Shown piece by piece: positions 5,715 through 15,665 of a stretch of 64,000 bases of DNA (within the stretch, counting starts at the first letter, position 1; every line of letters begins with the position of its first letter). The position numbers were made by a program, and so were the translations under genes. This DNA comes from Bacteroidota bacterium (GTDB lineage: Bacteria > Bacteroidota > Bacteroidia > Sphingobacteriales > Sphingobacteriaceae), in assembly GCA_018266915.1 (NCBI GenBank), contig JAFDZM010000050.1:1-64000 (forward strand). Direction: 5' to 3'. The notes beneath the pieces were generated by a model. The model was not told the origin of the DNA, searched no databases, and was given only the letters and a program-made list of their open reading frames with translations.

Positions 5715-7256
5715 ATGCAACAACAAAAACGAGTCGGCATCTGGCTCAGAGTCAGCACCGACATGCAAGTCAAAGATGACAGCCCTGAGCACCATGAGCA
5801 GCGTGCTAGATATTATGCACAATCCAGAGATTGGAATGTGTTGGAGGTGTATCGATTAGATGCTGTAAGCGGCAAATCAGTTATGTTCCACCCGGAGGCA
5901 AAGCGTATGCTTGCCGATGTGCGCAGCGGCCACATTACAGGCTTGGTATTCTCCAAGCTTGCACGATTGGCCCGCAACACCAAAGAGCTGTTAGAGTTTG
6001 CTGAAATCTTCAGGACTGAACAAGCGGACCTCATATCACTAGCAGAAAACATTGATACCAGCACGCCAGCGGGCAGGCTGTTCTTCACTATCATTTCCGC
6101 TATGGCGGAGTGGGAGCGGGAGGAAATCGCAGCGCGGGTGGCAGCATCAGTACCAGTACGAGCAAAGCTTGGTAAATCGCTTGGTGGCGCTGCATCATTT
6201 GGCTATCGCTGGCAAGATAATGCGCTGGTCATCGATGAACAAGAAGCGCCAATTAGAAAGCTTTTGTATGAGCTTTTCCTAAAGCATCAACGCAAAAAAG
6301 CCACCGCAACAGCTCTTAATAAGCTTGGGTATCGCACGAGAAACGGCAGTCTGTTCTCTGGAACCACGGTTGAACGTCTCTTACGCGATTCCACTGCCAA
6401 AGGAGAACGCGTGGCTAATTACACCAAAAGCCTTGGTGAGAAAAAGCATTGGATTATGAAGCCGAAAGAAGAATGGATTATTATTCCGTGCCCGGCAGTC
6501 GTTTCGGCTGAACTGTGGAATCAGTGCAATAGCATTCTTGATGGCCAGTATAAAAAGCGGGTAAAGCCAGGCAGATCAGCGGTGCACTTATTGTCAGGGT
6601 TAGTAACCTGTCACTGCGGGAAAACGATGTATGTATTTCACAATACAAAAATCTATTCCTGTAGAGGGTGTAGGAACCGGATTTCCGTTGAGGATATTGA
6701 CGAAATTTATCAACAGCATCTTGAAGAGTACCTCAATGGTATCAACATTCATGATTATCTCAATGAATCAGATCATATCTTGAAAGAAAAACAGCAGCTG
6801 TTAGAAAGCACTCTGAAAGATCGGAATCGGCTTAGTAAACAAGTAGCTACGCTAATTCAACTACGTGCTGATGCGGAGTTAGACAAAGAGCGATTTAAGG
6901 AACTCTACCAGCCCCTTGAAGTGCAATTACAACAACTCGACGGGTATTTACCTGAATTGGAAGCGGAGATCGATATACGGTCAATGCAGCGCCTCTCCAG
7001 CGAAACCATTCTGGAAGATGCAAAGCAATTGAGCCAACGATGGGCAAACTTAGAATTCAGGGAAAAAAGAGCGATTGTAGAGGCCATCACCACCAACGTC
7101 ATCATTGACAAGGCGGATATTACCATCACATTGGCGTACCATCCTCCTCCTTCTCAAAATGGTGGAAATAGGTCACGCAACTTCAGGGATTCATACTGGC
7201 TATCAGCATTACATTGGCAGGGTAATCCACCGAGAGTTTGGCTCTTGAAACGGTAA
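5715..7256 (+). CDS. Large serine recombinase (integrase of the element)
   Basis: 513 residues from the ATG at 5715; an upstream TTG at 5664 sits right after a terminator and is less likely. The resolvase domain starts [12 protein letters not shown] with nucleophile Ser14, followed by the recombinase domain (from about [14 protein letters not shown]), a zinc ribbon with C-x-C and C-x2-C (TCHCGKTM ... YSCRGCRNR), and a long coiled coil ([21 protein letters not shown]...), the usual order for phage-type serine integrases. It catalyses site-specific integration between attP and attB. About the last 23 codons lie in comM sequence read antisense, so the present C-terminus is a product of integration and would differ in the excised element. 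Adjacent to its own attachment site, as expected. Confidence 0.93.
   Translation: MQQQKRVGIWLRVSTDMQVKDDSPEHHEQRARYYAQSRDWNVLEVYRLDAVSGKSVMFHPEAKRMLADVRSGHITGLVFSKLARLARNTKELLEFAEIFRTEQADLISLAENIDTSTPAGRLFFTIISAMAEWEREEIAARVAASVPVRAKLGKSLGGAASFGYRWQDNALVIDEQEAPIRKLLYELFLKHQRKKATATALNKLGYRTRNGSLFSGTTVERLLRDSTAKGERVANYTKSLGEKKHWIMKPKEEWIIIPCPAVVSAELWNQCNSILDGQYKKRVKPGRSAVHLLSGLVTCHCGKTMYVFHNTKIYSCRGCRNRISVEDIDEIYQQHLEEYLNGINIHDYLNESDHILKEKQQLLESTLKDRNRLSKQVATLIQLRADAELDKERFKELYQPLEVQLQQLDGYLPELEAEIDIRSMQRLSSETILEDAKQLSQRWANLEFREKRAIVEAITTNVIIDKADITITLAYHPPPSQNGGNRSRNFRDSYWLSALHWQGNPPRVWLLKR
7181..7195. other. Right attachment junction (att site) in comM
   Basis: On the minus strand comM reads ...GCC AGT ATG AAT CCC TG and then the next base turns the expected conserved Cys codon of the family's ASMNPCPCG motif into TGA. 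Host identity can therefore extend through CCCTG at most, which sets one limit of the crossover. The exact core dinucleotide cannot be given without the left junction. Confidence 0.65.
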
Positions 7257-8244
7257 TCCTCCGTTCTTCCAGTGGTTGCCGCATCACTTCAAGCACTGTA
7301 CGCTTAAACTCGGGTAATTCATCCAGGAACAATACGCCGTTATGAGCCAGTGATATCTCGCCCGGCTGCGGGTTACTTCCGCCGCCGACAAGGGCGACGT
7401 CACTAATGGTATGATGGGGTGAGCGAAACGGCCTCACCGTTACCAAGGCATCTGTCGCCGCCATTTTACCCGCTACCGAGTGAATCTTGGTAGTCTCCAG
7501 CGATTCATTCAGGCTCAGTGGTGGCAGTATAGATGGCAGCCGCCTTGCCAGCATGGTTTTACCTGCACCAGGCGGACCAATGAGAATCACGTTATGGCCA
7601 CCTGCAGCAGCTATTTCTAAAGCACGCTTGATATTTTCCTGGCCTTTTACATCACTGAAATCACTATCGTAGTTATTCAGGCTATTAAAAAACTCTTCCC
7701 GTGTATTTACTATTTCGGGAGTTAGCTGCAAATCACCATTAAGAAACCCTGCTACTTCGCTAACGCTTTCCACCCCATAAACTTCCAGGTCATTTACAAT
7801 AGCTGCTTCACGGGCATTTTGTTTGGGCAGGATAAATCCCTTAAAGCCTTCTTTTCGTGCTTGTATGGCTATAGGTAAAGCGCCTTTTATCGGCTGCAAA
7901 CTTCCGTCGAGCGAAAGTTCACCCATGATAATATATTTCTGCAGGTTTTCATTATCTACCTGACCGGAGCCGGCGAGTATCCCTACGGCTATCGGAAGAT
8001 CATATGCCGAGCCTTCCTTACGGATGTCTGCAGGGGCCATGTTGACGATTATTTTTTGCCGCGGCATCCGGAAATTATTGGTTTGCAGGGCAGCCTCTAT
8101 ACGTTGCATAGATTCACGCACAGCGTTATCTGGCAAGCCAACAATCAAATAGAACGGTTTGGCGCCGCCACTTATATTTACTTCAATGGTTATTGTAGTG
8201 GCCTCAATGCCATACACCGCGCTCCCGAAAGTTTTGACTAACAC
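7183..8244 (-). pseudogene. comM: comM/yifB 5' part, interrupted by the element
   Basis: 353 residues of a Mg-chelatase-like AAA+ ATPase of about 510 residues. Present: the N-terminal ChlI-like domain ([15 protein letters not shown]), Walker A GPPGAGKT at 223-230, Walker B LFLDEL at 305-310 and [12 protein letters not shown]. The frame ends at ASMNP, exactly before the family's CPCGY cysteine cluster, so the C-terminal zinc-like cluster, arginine finger region and last about 160 residues are lost. In naturally competent bacteria ComM is a branch-migration helicase used in transformation; the truncated product is presumably inactive. The remaining 3' fragment should lie beyond the left end of the element. 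Confidence 0.93.
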
Positions 8245-8301
8245 AATGGATAAAGTTTATTCTATGCGAAAGATATAGAATTTTTGCGAGGGAAGGAAAA
8301 A

Positions 8302-8655
8302 TTACATGCCCAAGGCTAAGAAATCCCCATCAATAATAAGCAGCTTAACACCGTCTTTAGAAACTGAGCGGTGACTGCTCAATCCGTCAGAAACAACATA
8401 GGTCATACCGGCTGTTAAAGTGAATTCCTCGCCGCTCTCCAACTCGCTTACAAATTCACCTTCTAAACAATGCACGATATGACCTTTTTGGCACCAATGG
8501 TCGGCCAAATAACCAGCCGAATAGTTTACTATCCTAATGCGCAACCCGGGAAATTGTATGGTTTGCCATGTGGCTTCGCCTCTTTCGCCGGGATGTATGG
8601 TCTTTACAATTTCTGACCAGTTAATGGTTTGAAAATCAATATTCGATAGGCTCAT
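8302..8655 (-). CDS. DHCW-motif cupin-fold protein
   Basis: 117 residues forming one small cupin. The central motif YLADHWCQKGHIVHCLEGEF gives the clustered Asp-His-Trp-Cys and two further His of this family, and GMTYVVSDGLSSHRS the second cupin motif. Metal binding is expected; the substrate is unknown. It directly follows (next base after the stop of its neighbour) the membrane protein gene at 8656-9039, so the two are cotranscribed. Confidence 0.85.
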   Translation of the reverse strand: MSLSNIDFQTINWSEIVKTIHPGERGEATWQTIQFPGLRIRIVNYSAGYLADHWCQKGHIVHCLEGEFVSELESGEEFTLTAGMTYVVSDGLSSHRSVSKDGVKLLIIDGDFLALGM

Positions 8656-9039
8656 TTATACCGCTGTGAACAGCATAAAGCTACAAATAATGATCACGTT
8701 TACCAGTACAATAACCGATATCCTGTTCATATTATGACCGCTGAAATGAGCCAGCCGGGTATTCAACCGGGTCAGCCAACGGTTATTCAAAAGAACCATG
8801 TAATTAAACAGCATAAAAGACGCCGCCCCAAACAAAATAACCAGATCTATACCCGGCCCCGCCGCTATCCATTGCGATCGTAATATCACCTGACCTAAAA
8901 GCATGGCCGTTGTCAGCGCGATGATCAACAAAAAGCTCACATTAAACAGTGATTTGAATTGGGGTAATTTACCCTGGCCGAAATTCCTGAATATCCACCT
9001 GTAAGACGGTACATAAATGGATTGATAAGTCCTGCTCAT
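8656..9039 (-). CDS. Hypothetical inner-membrane protein with three spans
   Basis: 127 residues. Hydrophobic segments near 32-52 (FLLIIALTTAMLLGQVIL), 62-84 (GIDLVILFGAASFMLFNYMVLL) and 106-126 (ISVIVLVNVIIICSFMLF) are joined by basic loops; the first 30 residues are aromatic and basic. No known family was recognised. First gene of a two-gene unit with the DHCW cupin. The 178 bp upstream of it holds no gene. Confidence 0.7.
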   Translation of the reverse strand: MSRTYQSIYVPSYRWIFRNFGQGKLPQFKSLFNVSFLLIIALTTAMLLGQVILRSQWIAAGPGIDLVILFGAASFMLFNYMVLLNNRWLTRLNTRLAHFSGHNMNRISVIVLVNVIIICSFMLFTAV

Positions 9040-9217
9040 AGTTATAAATGATTAAAGGTTAACGGCTTACAAATGCCCGTAGGGGAAGGCACCTGTTTGT
9101 GATTTATTTGGTTTAGTGTTATAACGCTTATATTAAAATAAAAGTATATTATTTTGAAATATTTTATTTAACAAAACAATATACAGAAATAAGGCCCCAG
9201 CACCAAATAATATGAAA

Positions 9218-10807
9218 TTATTGAATTGCCTCTTTTACTTCAAACGTGGCCAGTAAATTTATATTAGGATCAACTGCTATGGCCGCAGGTTTAGACTTTA
9301 CCGGGATAGAAATAGTAGTTACTTTATTTTTAACCGATACAACCTGGGTTTTACCTGCAATAGATAATTCCAACTGTAAATCAAATGCGATGGCCTGTTT
9401 TTGGGTCACCGTTAGATCGACTGCTTTTTTCGCTGCGTCATAATGCCACGTGATATTCAGGTGAGGAGCGCCACCGGTGTAGATCCATTGCTTAAAAAAT
9501 TGCTGCAGATTTTGCCCACTGGCGGTTTCCAATTCGGTACGCAGGTCTTCGGTATTGGCATTTTTGCCGTCATATTTTTTATAATAAGCGCGAATGCCTT
9601 TCCAGTACGCCTCATCACCCAGTTTACGACGGAGCATATGTAACACCCAGCCTCCTTTCTGGTAACTATTGGCATTCAGCAGTACCATATAATTATCATG
9701 AACGGTAGTGTCCACCACTGGCGTTTTCCTTTTCTTCTCAAAATCAAATACTGTTTCCCGGTCAGCTTTAAGACGTTGCTTTAAAGTATCTATGCCGTAT
9801 TTGTGTTCGAGGTAAACGTTGGTCATATAAGTAGCAAAACCTTCACTCAACCATAGATGACTAAAATTAGTTTCGCTTGCTGCATCACCGAACCATTGGT
9901 GGGCTATCTCATGCGCCATCAGCTCTTCAATTCCCCTGTCGCCCACTGATTCTTCGAAATAAAAAATACAGCTTGAATTTTCCATTCCTCCGAATATGGT
10001 TTTTGATTGCACATTGGCCAGTTTTTCAAAAGCATAAGGCCCAACTTTATCCATATAATAAGCCAGGATTTCTTTTGCTACAGCATAACTCGCAAAGCCT
10101 TTGTCCTTATTTTCAGGGAAAACATAGGTATAAACCGGAATATTATTAACGTCACCTGTATGATCTATTGCAAAATCAGCCACGCCGATCACCATTACCT
10201 TGGTAGGGCATTGCGCTTTTTCACTCCAGTGGGTCAATTTCATATTATCCGGCAAGGCCTTTTCATCAACCTTTAAACCGTTGGATACTACCTGGTAATG
10301 GTCTGGCGCAGTTACTATGAAATCAACGGTCGCTTTATCAGCAGGCTCATCCACACAGGGCAGCCAATTGTGGGCACGGTTAGGCCAATTGTCCCCAAAA
10401 AAAGTACGATGCCCAAACTTATTGGTGGAAATGATTAACCCGTCGGCAGGGATACCGCTGTAAGTAATAGTATAAATATGCTCTGATCCTGCTTTTGCCG
10501 GGTCAGTAATCGTTATATCATCAGCATTTTGCTGGAACGATATAGGTTTACCGTTCTCGGTTATGCTGCTTACCAGCATACCTTTTCCGTTTGTTTTTTG
10601 CTTTACGAGGTTGACTTGGAAGGATTGTGCATCTTTCAGATAGCGCAAGCTTACGTCAGCCTGTCCTTTTATCGTATCATTCTTATCATTTAATTGAATG
10701 TTGAAGCCATAGTGTTGTACATCGATAACTGCACCGGGAGACTGTGCACTGGCTGATAAACAAAAAAGCAAGCAAAGAGAAAACAGGCAAAGGATATACT
10801 TTCGCAT
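9218..10807 (-). CDS. M1 family zinc aminopeptidase, secreted
   Basis: 529 residues with a Sec signal peptide (MRKYILCLFSLCLLFCLSASA). The gluzincin core is complete: GGMEN substrate-binding motif at 273-277, HEIAH at 299-303 (zinc His299, His303, catalytic Glu300) and the third ligand Glu322 in LWLSEGFATY. The usual N-terminal beta-sandwich precedes it, and the C-terminal domain is short, so this is the compact M1 form common in Bacteroidota. It likely trims N-terminal residues of peptides in the periplasm or outside the cell. Monocistronic; a terminator of ffh separates the two. Confidence 0.93.
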   Translation of the reverse strand: MRKYILCLFSLCLLFCLSASAQSPGAVIDVQHYGFNIQLNDKNDTIKGQADVSLRYLKDAQSFQVNLVKQKTNGKGMLVSSITENGKPISFQQNADDITITDPAKAGSEHIYTITYSGIPADGLIISTNKFGHRTFFGDNWPNRAHNWLPCVDEPADKATVDFIVTAPDHYQVVSNGLKVDEKALPDNMKLTHWSEKAQCPTKVMVIGVADFAIDHTGDVNNIPVYTYVFPENKDKGFASYAVAKEILAYYMDKVGPYAFEKLANVQSKTIFGGMENSSCIFYFEESVGDRGIEELMAHEIAHQWFGDAASETNFSHLWLSEGFATYMTNVYLEHKYGIDTLKQRLKADRETVFDFEKKRKTPVVDTTVHDNYMVLLNANSYQKGGWVLHMLRRKLGDEAYWKGIRAYYKKYDGKNANTEDLRTELETASGQNLQQFFKQWIYTGGAPHLNITWHYDAAKKAVDLTVTQKQAIAFDLQLELSIAGKTQVVSVKNKVTTISIPVKSKPAAIAVDPNINLLATFEVKEAIQ

Positions 10808-10841
10808 AGTTGATTATTGATAAGGCTAAAGATAAACTATT

Positions 10842-10870
10842 TAAACAAAAAGAGCGGCCCGGGCCGCTCT
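10842..10870 (-). terminator. Rho-independent terminator of ffh
   Basis: A perfect 20-bp palindrome AGAGCGGCCCGGGCCGCTCT (10851-10870), followed on the minus strand by TTTTTGTTT. It lies 60 bp after the ffh stop and 35 bp before the aminopeptidase start. Confidence 0.85.
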
Positions 10871-10896
10871 AAGGTTATTTTAGCATATATTCTAAA

Positions 10897-10924
10897 TTCG
10901 GAATTCGTACTTCCGAATTCCGAA
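10897..10924. repeat. Inverted repeat in the ffh 3' region
   Basis: 11-bp arms TTCGGAATTCG and CGAATTCCGAA around a 6-nt loop, just after the ffh stop and before its terminator. There is no T-run, so it is not itself a terminator; it may stabilise the transcript or be an intergenic palindromic repeat. Confidence 0.7.
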
Positions 10925-10929
10925 ATCAT

Positions 10930-12255
10930 TTACCTCGGCATTCTTCTCATCATGCTGGCCATTGCAGCCGGATTGCTCATTTGCTTCATCACTTTGCGCA
11001 TATCCTCAAACTGTTTGATTAGTCGGTTTACCTCCTGCAAGTTGGTTCCCGAACCTTTAGCAATACGGTTACGACGGCTCTGATTGATAGAATCCGGATT
11101 TTCCTTTTCAAATGGCGTCATCGATAGGATGATCGACTCGATATTTTTGAAAGCGTTATCATCCACCTCCACATCCTTCATCATTTTACCAACGCCGGGT
11201 ATCATGCCCATCAGGTCCTTCATGTTACCCATTTTCTTGATCTGCTGTATCTGGCTGTAGAAGTCGTTGAAGTCGAACTTGTTTTTGCGGATTTTCTTTT
11301 GCAGTTCGGCAGCTTCTTTTTCGTCGAACTGCTGTTGTGCACGTTCAACCAGCGAAACCACGTCGCCCATACCCAGGATACGAGATGCCATACGATCCGG
11401 GTGGAACACGTCCAGCGCTTCCATCTTCTCGCCGGTACCTATGAATTTGATCGGCTTATTCACCACCGATTTGATCGACAGCGCTGCACCACCGCGCGTA
11501 TCACCATCCAGCTTGGTTAAAACCACGCCAGTAAAATCAAGGCGATCATTGAACACTTTCGCGGTATTCACTGCATCCTGACCAGTCATGGAGTCGACAA
11601 CAAACAATATCTCATGTGGATTTACAGCAGCTTTTACCTGCTCAATTTCCTTCATCATGGCCTCGTCAATCGACAAACGACCGGCGGTATCCACAATCAC
11701 TACGTTATTGCCATTCTGCTTAGCCTGTGCAACACCCTCTTTTGCTATGGCAATGGGGTCTTTCGATTCCAGGTTAGCATAAACCGGGATGCCGATCTGC
11801 TCACCCAAAACTTTCAACTGCTCAATAGCAGCAGGGCGGTACACGTCGCCAGCTACTAACAGAGGCTTTTTATTTTTTTGTGATTTTAGAAAATTTGCCA
11901 GTTTACCGCTGAAGGTGGTTTTACCGGCACCATTCAACCCTGCTATCAGGATCACTGTAGGCGTGGCCGGGAAATTCAGATCAGAGGTGCTGCCGCCCAT
12001 CAGTTCGGTCAGCTCATCATTCATGATCTTGGTGAGCAACTGACCAGGGGAGATAGAGCTCAATACATTTTGACCGATGGCTTTTTGCCTCACCTCATCG
12101 GTAAAAGTTTTGGCGGTTTTATAGTTAACGTCGGCATCCAAAAGGGCCTTGCGGATCTCCTTCATGGTTTCAGCCACATTGATCTCGGTAATAGAACCTT
12201 GTCCCTTCAGAACCTTAAACGCCCTGTCGAGTTTATCCGAAAGATTTTCAAACAT
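10930..12255 (-). CDS. ffh: Signal recognition particle GTPase Ffh (SRP54)
   Basis: 441 residues, full length. N domain (1-85), G domain with GLNGAGKTTFSGKLA (P-loop), DTAGRLSID and TKLDGD, and a C-terminal M domain containing SRRNRIAKGSGTNLQEVNRLIKQF, the 4.5S RNA-binding helix region, followed by a Met-rich tail (MRKVMKQMSNPAAMASMMRRM) that binds signal sequences. It delivers nascent inner-membrane proteins to FtsY and SecYEG. A TAACTTTG box 36 bp before the ATG is its likely -7 element. A terminator follows the gene. Confidence 0.98.
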   Translation of the reverse strand: MFENLSDKLDRAFKVLKGQGSITEINVAETMKEIRKALLDADVNYKTAKTFTDEVRQKAIGQNVLSSISPGQLLTKIMNDELTELMGGSTSDLNFPATPTVILIAGLNGAGKTTFSGKLANFLKSQKNKKPLLVAGDVYRPAAIEQLKVLGEQIGIPVYANLESKDPIAIAKEGVAQAKQNGNNVVIVDTAGRLSIDEAMMKEIEQVKAAVNPHEILFVVDSMTGQDAVNTAKVFNDRLDFTGVVLTKLDGDTRGGAALSIKSVVNKPIKFIGTGEKMEALDVFHPDRMASRILGMGDVVSLVERAQQQFDEKEAAELQKKIRKNKFDFNDFYSQIQQIKKMGNMKDLMGMIPGVGKMMKDVEVDDNAFKNIESIILSMTPFEKENPDSINQSRRNRIAKGSGTNLQEVNRLIKQFEDMRKVMKQMSNPAAMASMMRRMPR

Positions 12256-12290
12256 GAGTATAAAATACTTTAATCTTTAAATTGAGGATG

Positions 12291-12298
12291 CAAAGTTA
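12291..12298 (-). promoter_or_regulatory. Likely -7 promoter box of ffh
   Basis: TAACTTTG on the minus strand matches the Bacteroidota TAnnTTTG -7 consensus, 36 bp before the ffh ATG. No convincing -33 TTG was found at the usual spacing. Confidence 0.5.
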
Positions 12299-12337
12299 AG
12301 ATTTTGAAGCAATTTCCACTCCGTTGAAAGTCAAAAA

Positions 12338-13342
12338 CTATGGGAACGTATATGTGACCCCCATAGCTAACCCTTCTGTTGCCTGCGGTCGGTTAGAGGT
12401 GTTTTTGTCATACAGGAAGGTACCGTTCATGGTCACATTGATGAGACGATTTACTTTGGCAGTTAATGTCGCATCCAAACGATGGGTGGTATAAGCCAAT
12501 GCCTGCTGATAGGGGATAAACAGTGCATAACGTGCATTGATGTGGAAGTTCGGCATCAGGTCCTTATCAATGGCAGCTACCAGCTGGAATGCCAGTTTAT
12601 TATCAAATGTATGATCTATCTTCACCCCATAATTGTCCGGTTGGTTGCGGTGGATGGTGGTGTCGACCACAAAGGTTTGCTTAGCTGTTCCGGTGCCTAA
12701 ACGCAGGTCGAAATATTTTACAGGTTTATACTCAAAACCTAATGACTCGGTAAAATAACCCGGCGACATGAAGTTTGATATCAATAAGCCGTTGTCAACC
12801 GCATTACCGGCAGCATCGGTATAAGTATAACCTGGCGCAAATTGCGATTCAAAGCTAACCGAACCGAATAAATACCAGTGTTTTGATAACTGCGTTGCGA
12901 TCTTATTGTCCAGGAATATACGGTCATTTGTTTTGCGTGATGTCTGTCCCTTGTTTTTTGCCACACCATATTGCAGGTTTAATTCTGTGGTATAATCCAA
13001 CGGAGATTTGTTGTATTCGGTCTTAAAATCAAAATTGGTTCCAAGCGCTAACGAGCTCACGCCACCTGCGCTCCAGTTGCTGGTAAATGCCGATTGGTTA
13101 AAATTTAATCCAAAAACAATGGTTTTGCGCCAGTAGCTTACTTTATAATCCAGTAATTGCACCGGTATTTGTTCCTGGCTTATCTGTAATGGCCTAACAC
13201 GTATCGGCAACGCATTTTGGCGGGGTTCCAGGCGGTACTTATTCAGCAAATTGGTGTCAACTTTTAGGGTGTCGGTATTTTGCGCGAAAGCGATAGAGAA
13301 CGGAAATAGAAGCAGAAGTAACCCAAGACCTATTTTTGACAT
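12338..13342 (-). CDS. DUF3078 outer-membrane beta-barrel protein
   Basis: 334 residues with a signal peptide (MSKIGLGLLLLLFPFSIAFAQ). The body alternates short amphipathic strands and turns: YWRKTIVFGLNFNQSAFTSNWSAGGVSSLALGT matches the start of DUF3078, a family restricted mainly to Bacteroidota, and the chain ends in MGVTYTFP with a C-terminal aromatic residue group as in outer-membrane barrels. The role of the family is unknown. Divergently transcribed from the DUF5916 gene. Confidence 0.85.
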   Translation of the reverse strand: MSKIGLGLLLLLFPFSIAFAQNTDTLKVDTNLLNKYRLEPRQNALPIRVRPLQISQEQIPVQLLDYKVSYWRKTIVFGLNFNQSAFTSNWSAGGVSSLALGTNFDFKTEYNKSPLDYTTELNLQYGVAKNKGQTSRKTNDRIFLDNKIATQLSKHWYLFGSVSFESQFAPGYTYTDAAGNAVDNGLLISNFMSPGYFTESLGFEYKPVKYFDLRLGTGTAKQTFVVDTTIHRNQPDNYGVKIDHTFDNKLAFQLVAAIDKDLMPNFHINARYALFIPYQQALAYTTHRLDATLTAKVNRLINVTMNGTFLYDKNTSNRPQATEGLAMGVTYTFP

Positions 13343-13454
13343 TGTGACGCAAATTAAAGCAAAATCAAGTTTGTTTTAAAATGGATTCGGTTTTTATAAC
13401 AATAAATTCATTATGTTTATTGCCTGTAAACCAATCATAACCTAAATAATACAG

Positions 13455-15665
13455 ATGAGCAGAAGGCTCCTGATCTTACTCCTTTTCATATCCTCCAATG
13501 TATTTGCGCAAGACGCAGACTTTTTTAAACCCGACTCAGTTAGGCGAAAAATCAAGGCAATTAAGATAAATACTTCATTACATATCGACGGTGTAATGAA
13601 CGAGCCCGAGTGGAATCTTACACTGCCATCTTCCCATTTTATACAGGTTGAACCGCACCAGGGCCAGCCCAGTGACTTCCAAACTGATATCCGCGTTCTT
13701 TACAATAAACAGTATTTGTATTTCGGCATATTTGCTCATGATCCCTTAGGTAAAAAAGCTATCCGTGCTACAGATTTCATGCGTGATTTTGATTACCTGA
13801 AACATGACCTGGTAACCCTTGCTTTTGATGGCTTTAATGATAAACGTAATGCCATGGCCTTTGCCACCAACGCTTACGGTGTTCAGCGGGATTACCTGGC
13901 TTTTGATGATTTGCTATTTGATGTGGATTGGAACGGATTGTGGGAAGTACGTACAACACGTGGCGATTCTGGCTGGGTGGCGGAAATTGCCATCCCCTGG
14001 AAAACCTTACGTTATCCCAAACGGGCGGACACCGTTCAAAGCTGGGGATTTAATATGTACCGCAACCGGCGATTAACCAATGAAATATCCGCTTTTTCAC
14101 CATTTCCCAGGGTGTTTGGGGCAACTCGCATGGATTATGCCGGCGAGTTAATCAACCTGCAGCCACCGCCGCCAAGTACCAATATCCGTGTGCAGCCTTA
14201 TTTTTTGACTTCCTATGACCATTATACTAACATCGATGCCGGGGCCAAACCATCCGGAACTAATTATAAAGTTGGTGGTGATCTGAAATGGGCGCTCAAT
14301 CCCAACTCTGTACTTGACCTAACTGTTAATACCGACTTCGCCCAGGCCGATGCGGACCAGCAGGTGAATAATGTGACGTTGTTCTCAGTGTTCTTTCCGG
14401 AGAAAAGGCAGTTCTTTCTTGAAAATGCTTCCTTGTTCAGTTTTGGGATAGCGCAAGCGGGTGATGGCTCGGGCGGGAGTATGCACATTCAGCCATTCAA
14501 CAGCCGCTCGATAGGTTTGGATACGAGTGGTAATCCTATACCCATTATAGCAGGCGGGCGGTATGTTTACCGTTCGGACAAATTGAATTACGGGATGATC
14601 GCCATGCGGCAGGGGAGCTATAATGATTCACCTGAGACTAATTTTTTTGTTGGACGGCTATCTGAAAACTTTGGCAATCAAAACAGGATCGGGGCGTTGG
14701 TCACTTTAAAGAATCAACCGGATCATTCTAATATCGAAAGCACTATTGACGGCTTTTTCCGCTTAAGCGAGTCTAATTCCATCAACACCATTTTTACGCA
14801 TACCATTTCAACTGATACTAAGCAACAGGGTTTTTCCGGTTTTGCTCAATATTACAACTCGACCAATCATTACAAGATCTGGTGGACAGAATCCATCGTC
14901 ACCAAAAACTTTGATCCCGAAATGGGTTTTGTGTCCCGCCAGGATGTGATCGGCACTACGCCGGGCATGAACTACTATTATCGTGGTGATCTTCTGCCCT
15001 TTAAAAGTATCCTGAGAGCTTTCGAACCGGGCATATTACCAGAGCTGTACTACCAGGCTTCATCAGGCAAATTTGAGGAGTTCGACCTCCCGGTTTGGCC
15101 CATCTGGTTTAACTTTCAAAGCGGAGCATATTTTGGTTATGGATTTACGCCTACATTTCAGCACTTATTTACTCCATTTCAACCATTGGGTGTAAACATT
15201 CCAGTGGGCGACTACCGCTTTACGCGGCAGGGAATCTTAGTAAGCACCGATCCTTCAAAAATTGTGAATTTACTAATTAATTACAGTTGGGGGGCCTACT
15301 TTAACGGCAAACTAAATTCAGGTGATTGGAAACTGCAGTTTGCACCGATTCCTTATATATCGCTCACGGGCGAGTATAACCGGAATAGTTTTACAGGTGT
15401 GGGTGATCCGGTTACTACCAAAGTTGTGAATTTATATATCCTGCAAGGTCGTTTTGCATTAAATCCGCGCGTACAATTGAGTGGCTTGTATCAGAAAAAT
15501 TCTTTAGATAACAGTCAGTCTTATAATATCAGGTTCTCATGGGAGTTTGAACCACTGTCTTACCTGTATTTAATTTACAACCACGGGTCATACACCAATT
15601 TGCTTCAACCCAATTCAGCGGAAGATCATTTGATAGCTAAGATCAGTTACCTGAAACAGTTTTAA
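13455..15665 (+). CDS. DUF5916 protein with CBM9-like N-terminal domain, outer membrane
   Basis: 736 residues. Signal peptide (LLILLLFISSNVFAQ), then a carbohydrate-binding family 9-like beta-sandwich (about 35-230: INTSLHIDGVMNEPEWN ... GWVAEIAIPWKTLRYP) and a long DUF5916 region (about 240-736) of alternating strands that looks like an outer-membrane barrel ending ISYLKQF. Ligand and role are not known; the family is sometimes near hydrolase genes but here it stands alone. The stop overlaps the convergent gene by 4 bp. Confidence 0.85.
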   Translation: MSRRLLILLLFISSNVFAQDADFFKPDSVRRKIKAIKINTSLHIDGVMNEPEWNLTLPSSHFIQVEPHQGQPSDFQTDIRVLYNKQYLYFGIFAHDPLGKKAIRATDFMRDFDYLKHDLVTLAFDGFNDKRNAMAFATNAYGVQRDYLAFDDLLFDVDWNGLWEVRTTRGDSGWVAEIAIPWKTLRYPKRADTVQSWGFNMYRNRRLTNEISAFSPFPRVFGATRMDYAGELINLQPPPPSTNIRVQPYFLTSYDHYTNIDAGAKPSGTNYKVGGDLKWALNPNSVLDLTVNTDFAQADADQQVNNVTLFSVFFPEKRQFFLENASLFSFGIAQAGDGSGGSMHIQPFNSRSIGLDTSGNPIPIIAGGRYVYRSDKLNYGMIAMRQGSYNDSPETNFFVGRLSENFGNQNRIGALVTLKNQPDHSNIESTIDGFFRLSESNSINTIFTHTISTDTKQQGFSGFAQYYNSTNHYKIWWTESIVTKNFDPEMGFVSRQDVIGTTPGMNYYYRGDLLPFKSILRAFEPGILPELYYQASSGKFEEFDLPVWPIWFNFQSGAYFGYGFTPTFQHLFTPFQPLGVNIPVGDYRFTRQGILVSTDPSKIVNLLINYSWGAYFNGKLNSGDWKLQFAPIPYISLTGEYNRNSFTGVGDPVTTKVVNLYILQGRFALNPRVQLSGLYQKNSLDNSQSYNIRFSWEFEPLSYLYLIYNHGSYTNLLQPNSAEDHLIAKISYLKQF

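Larger units (their letters stand above)
1..7190. mobile_element. Right part of a serine-recombinase integrative element inserted in comM
   Basis: The stretch from the window start to about 7190 reads as accessory DNA: a large serine recombinase abuts the break in comM, and the genes before it are small, poorly known or mobile-element-like (XRE regulator, SAM-binding methylase-like protein, Ubl-conjugation operon). The right junction is placed where the comM reading frame is lost, after its ASMNP codons. The left junction and the 3' part of comM are not in the window, so total size and cargo are unknown. No conjugation, capsid or replication genes are visible, so whether it is a prophage remnant, an ICE or a defence island cannot be told. 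Confidence 0.8.
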
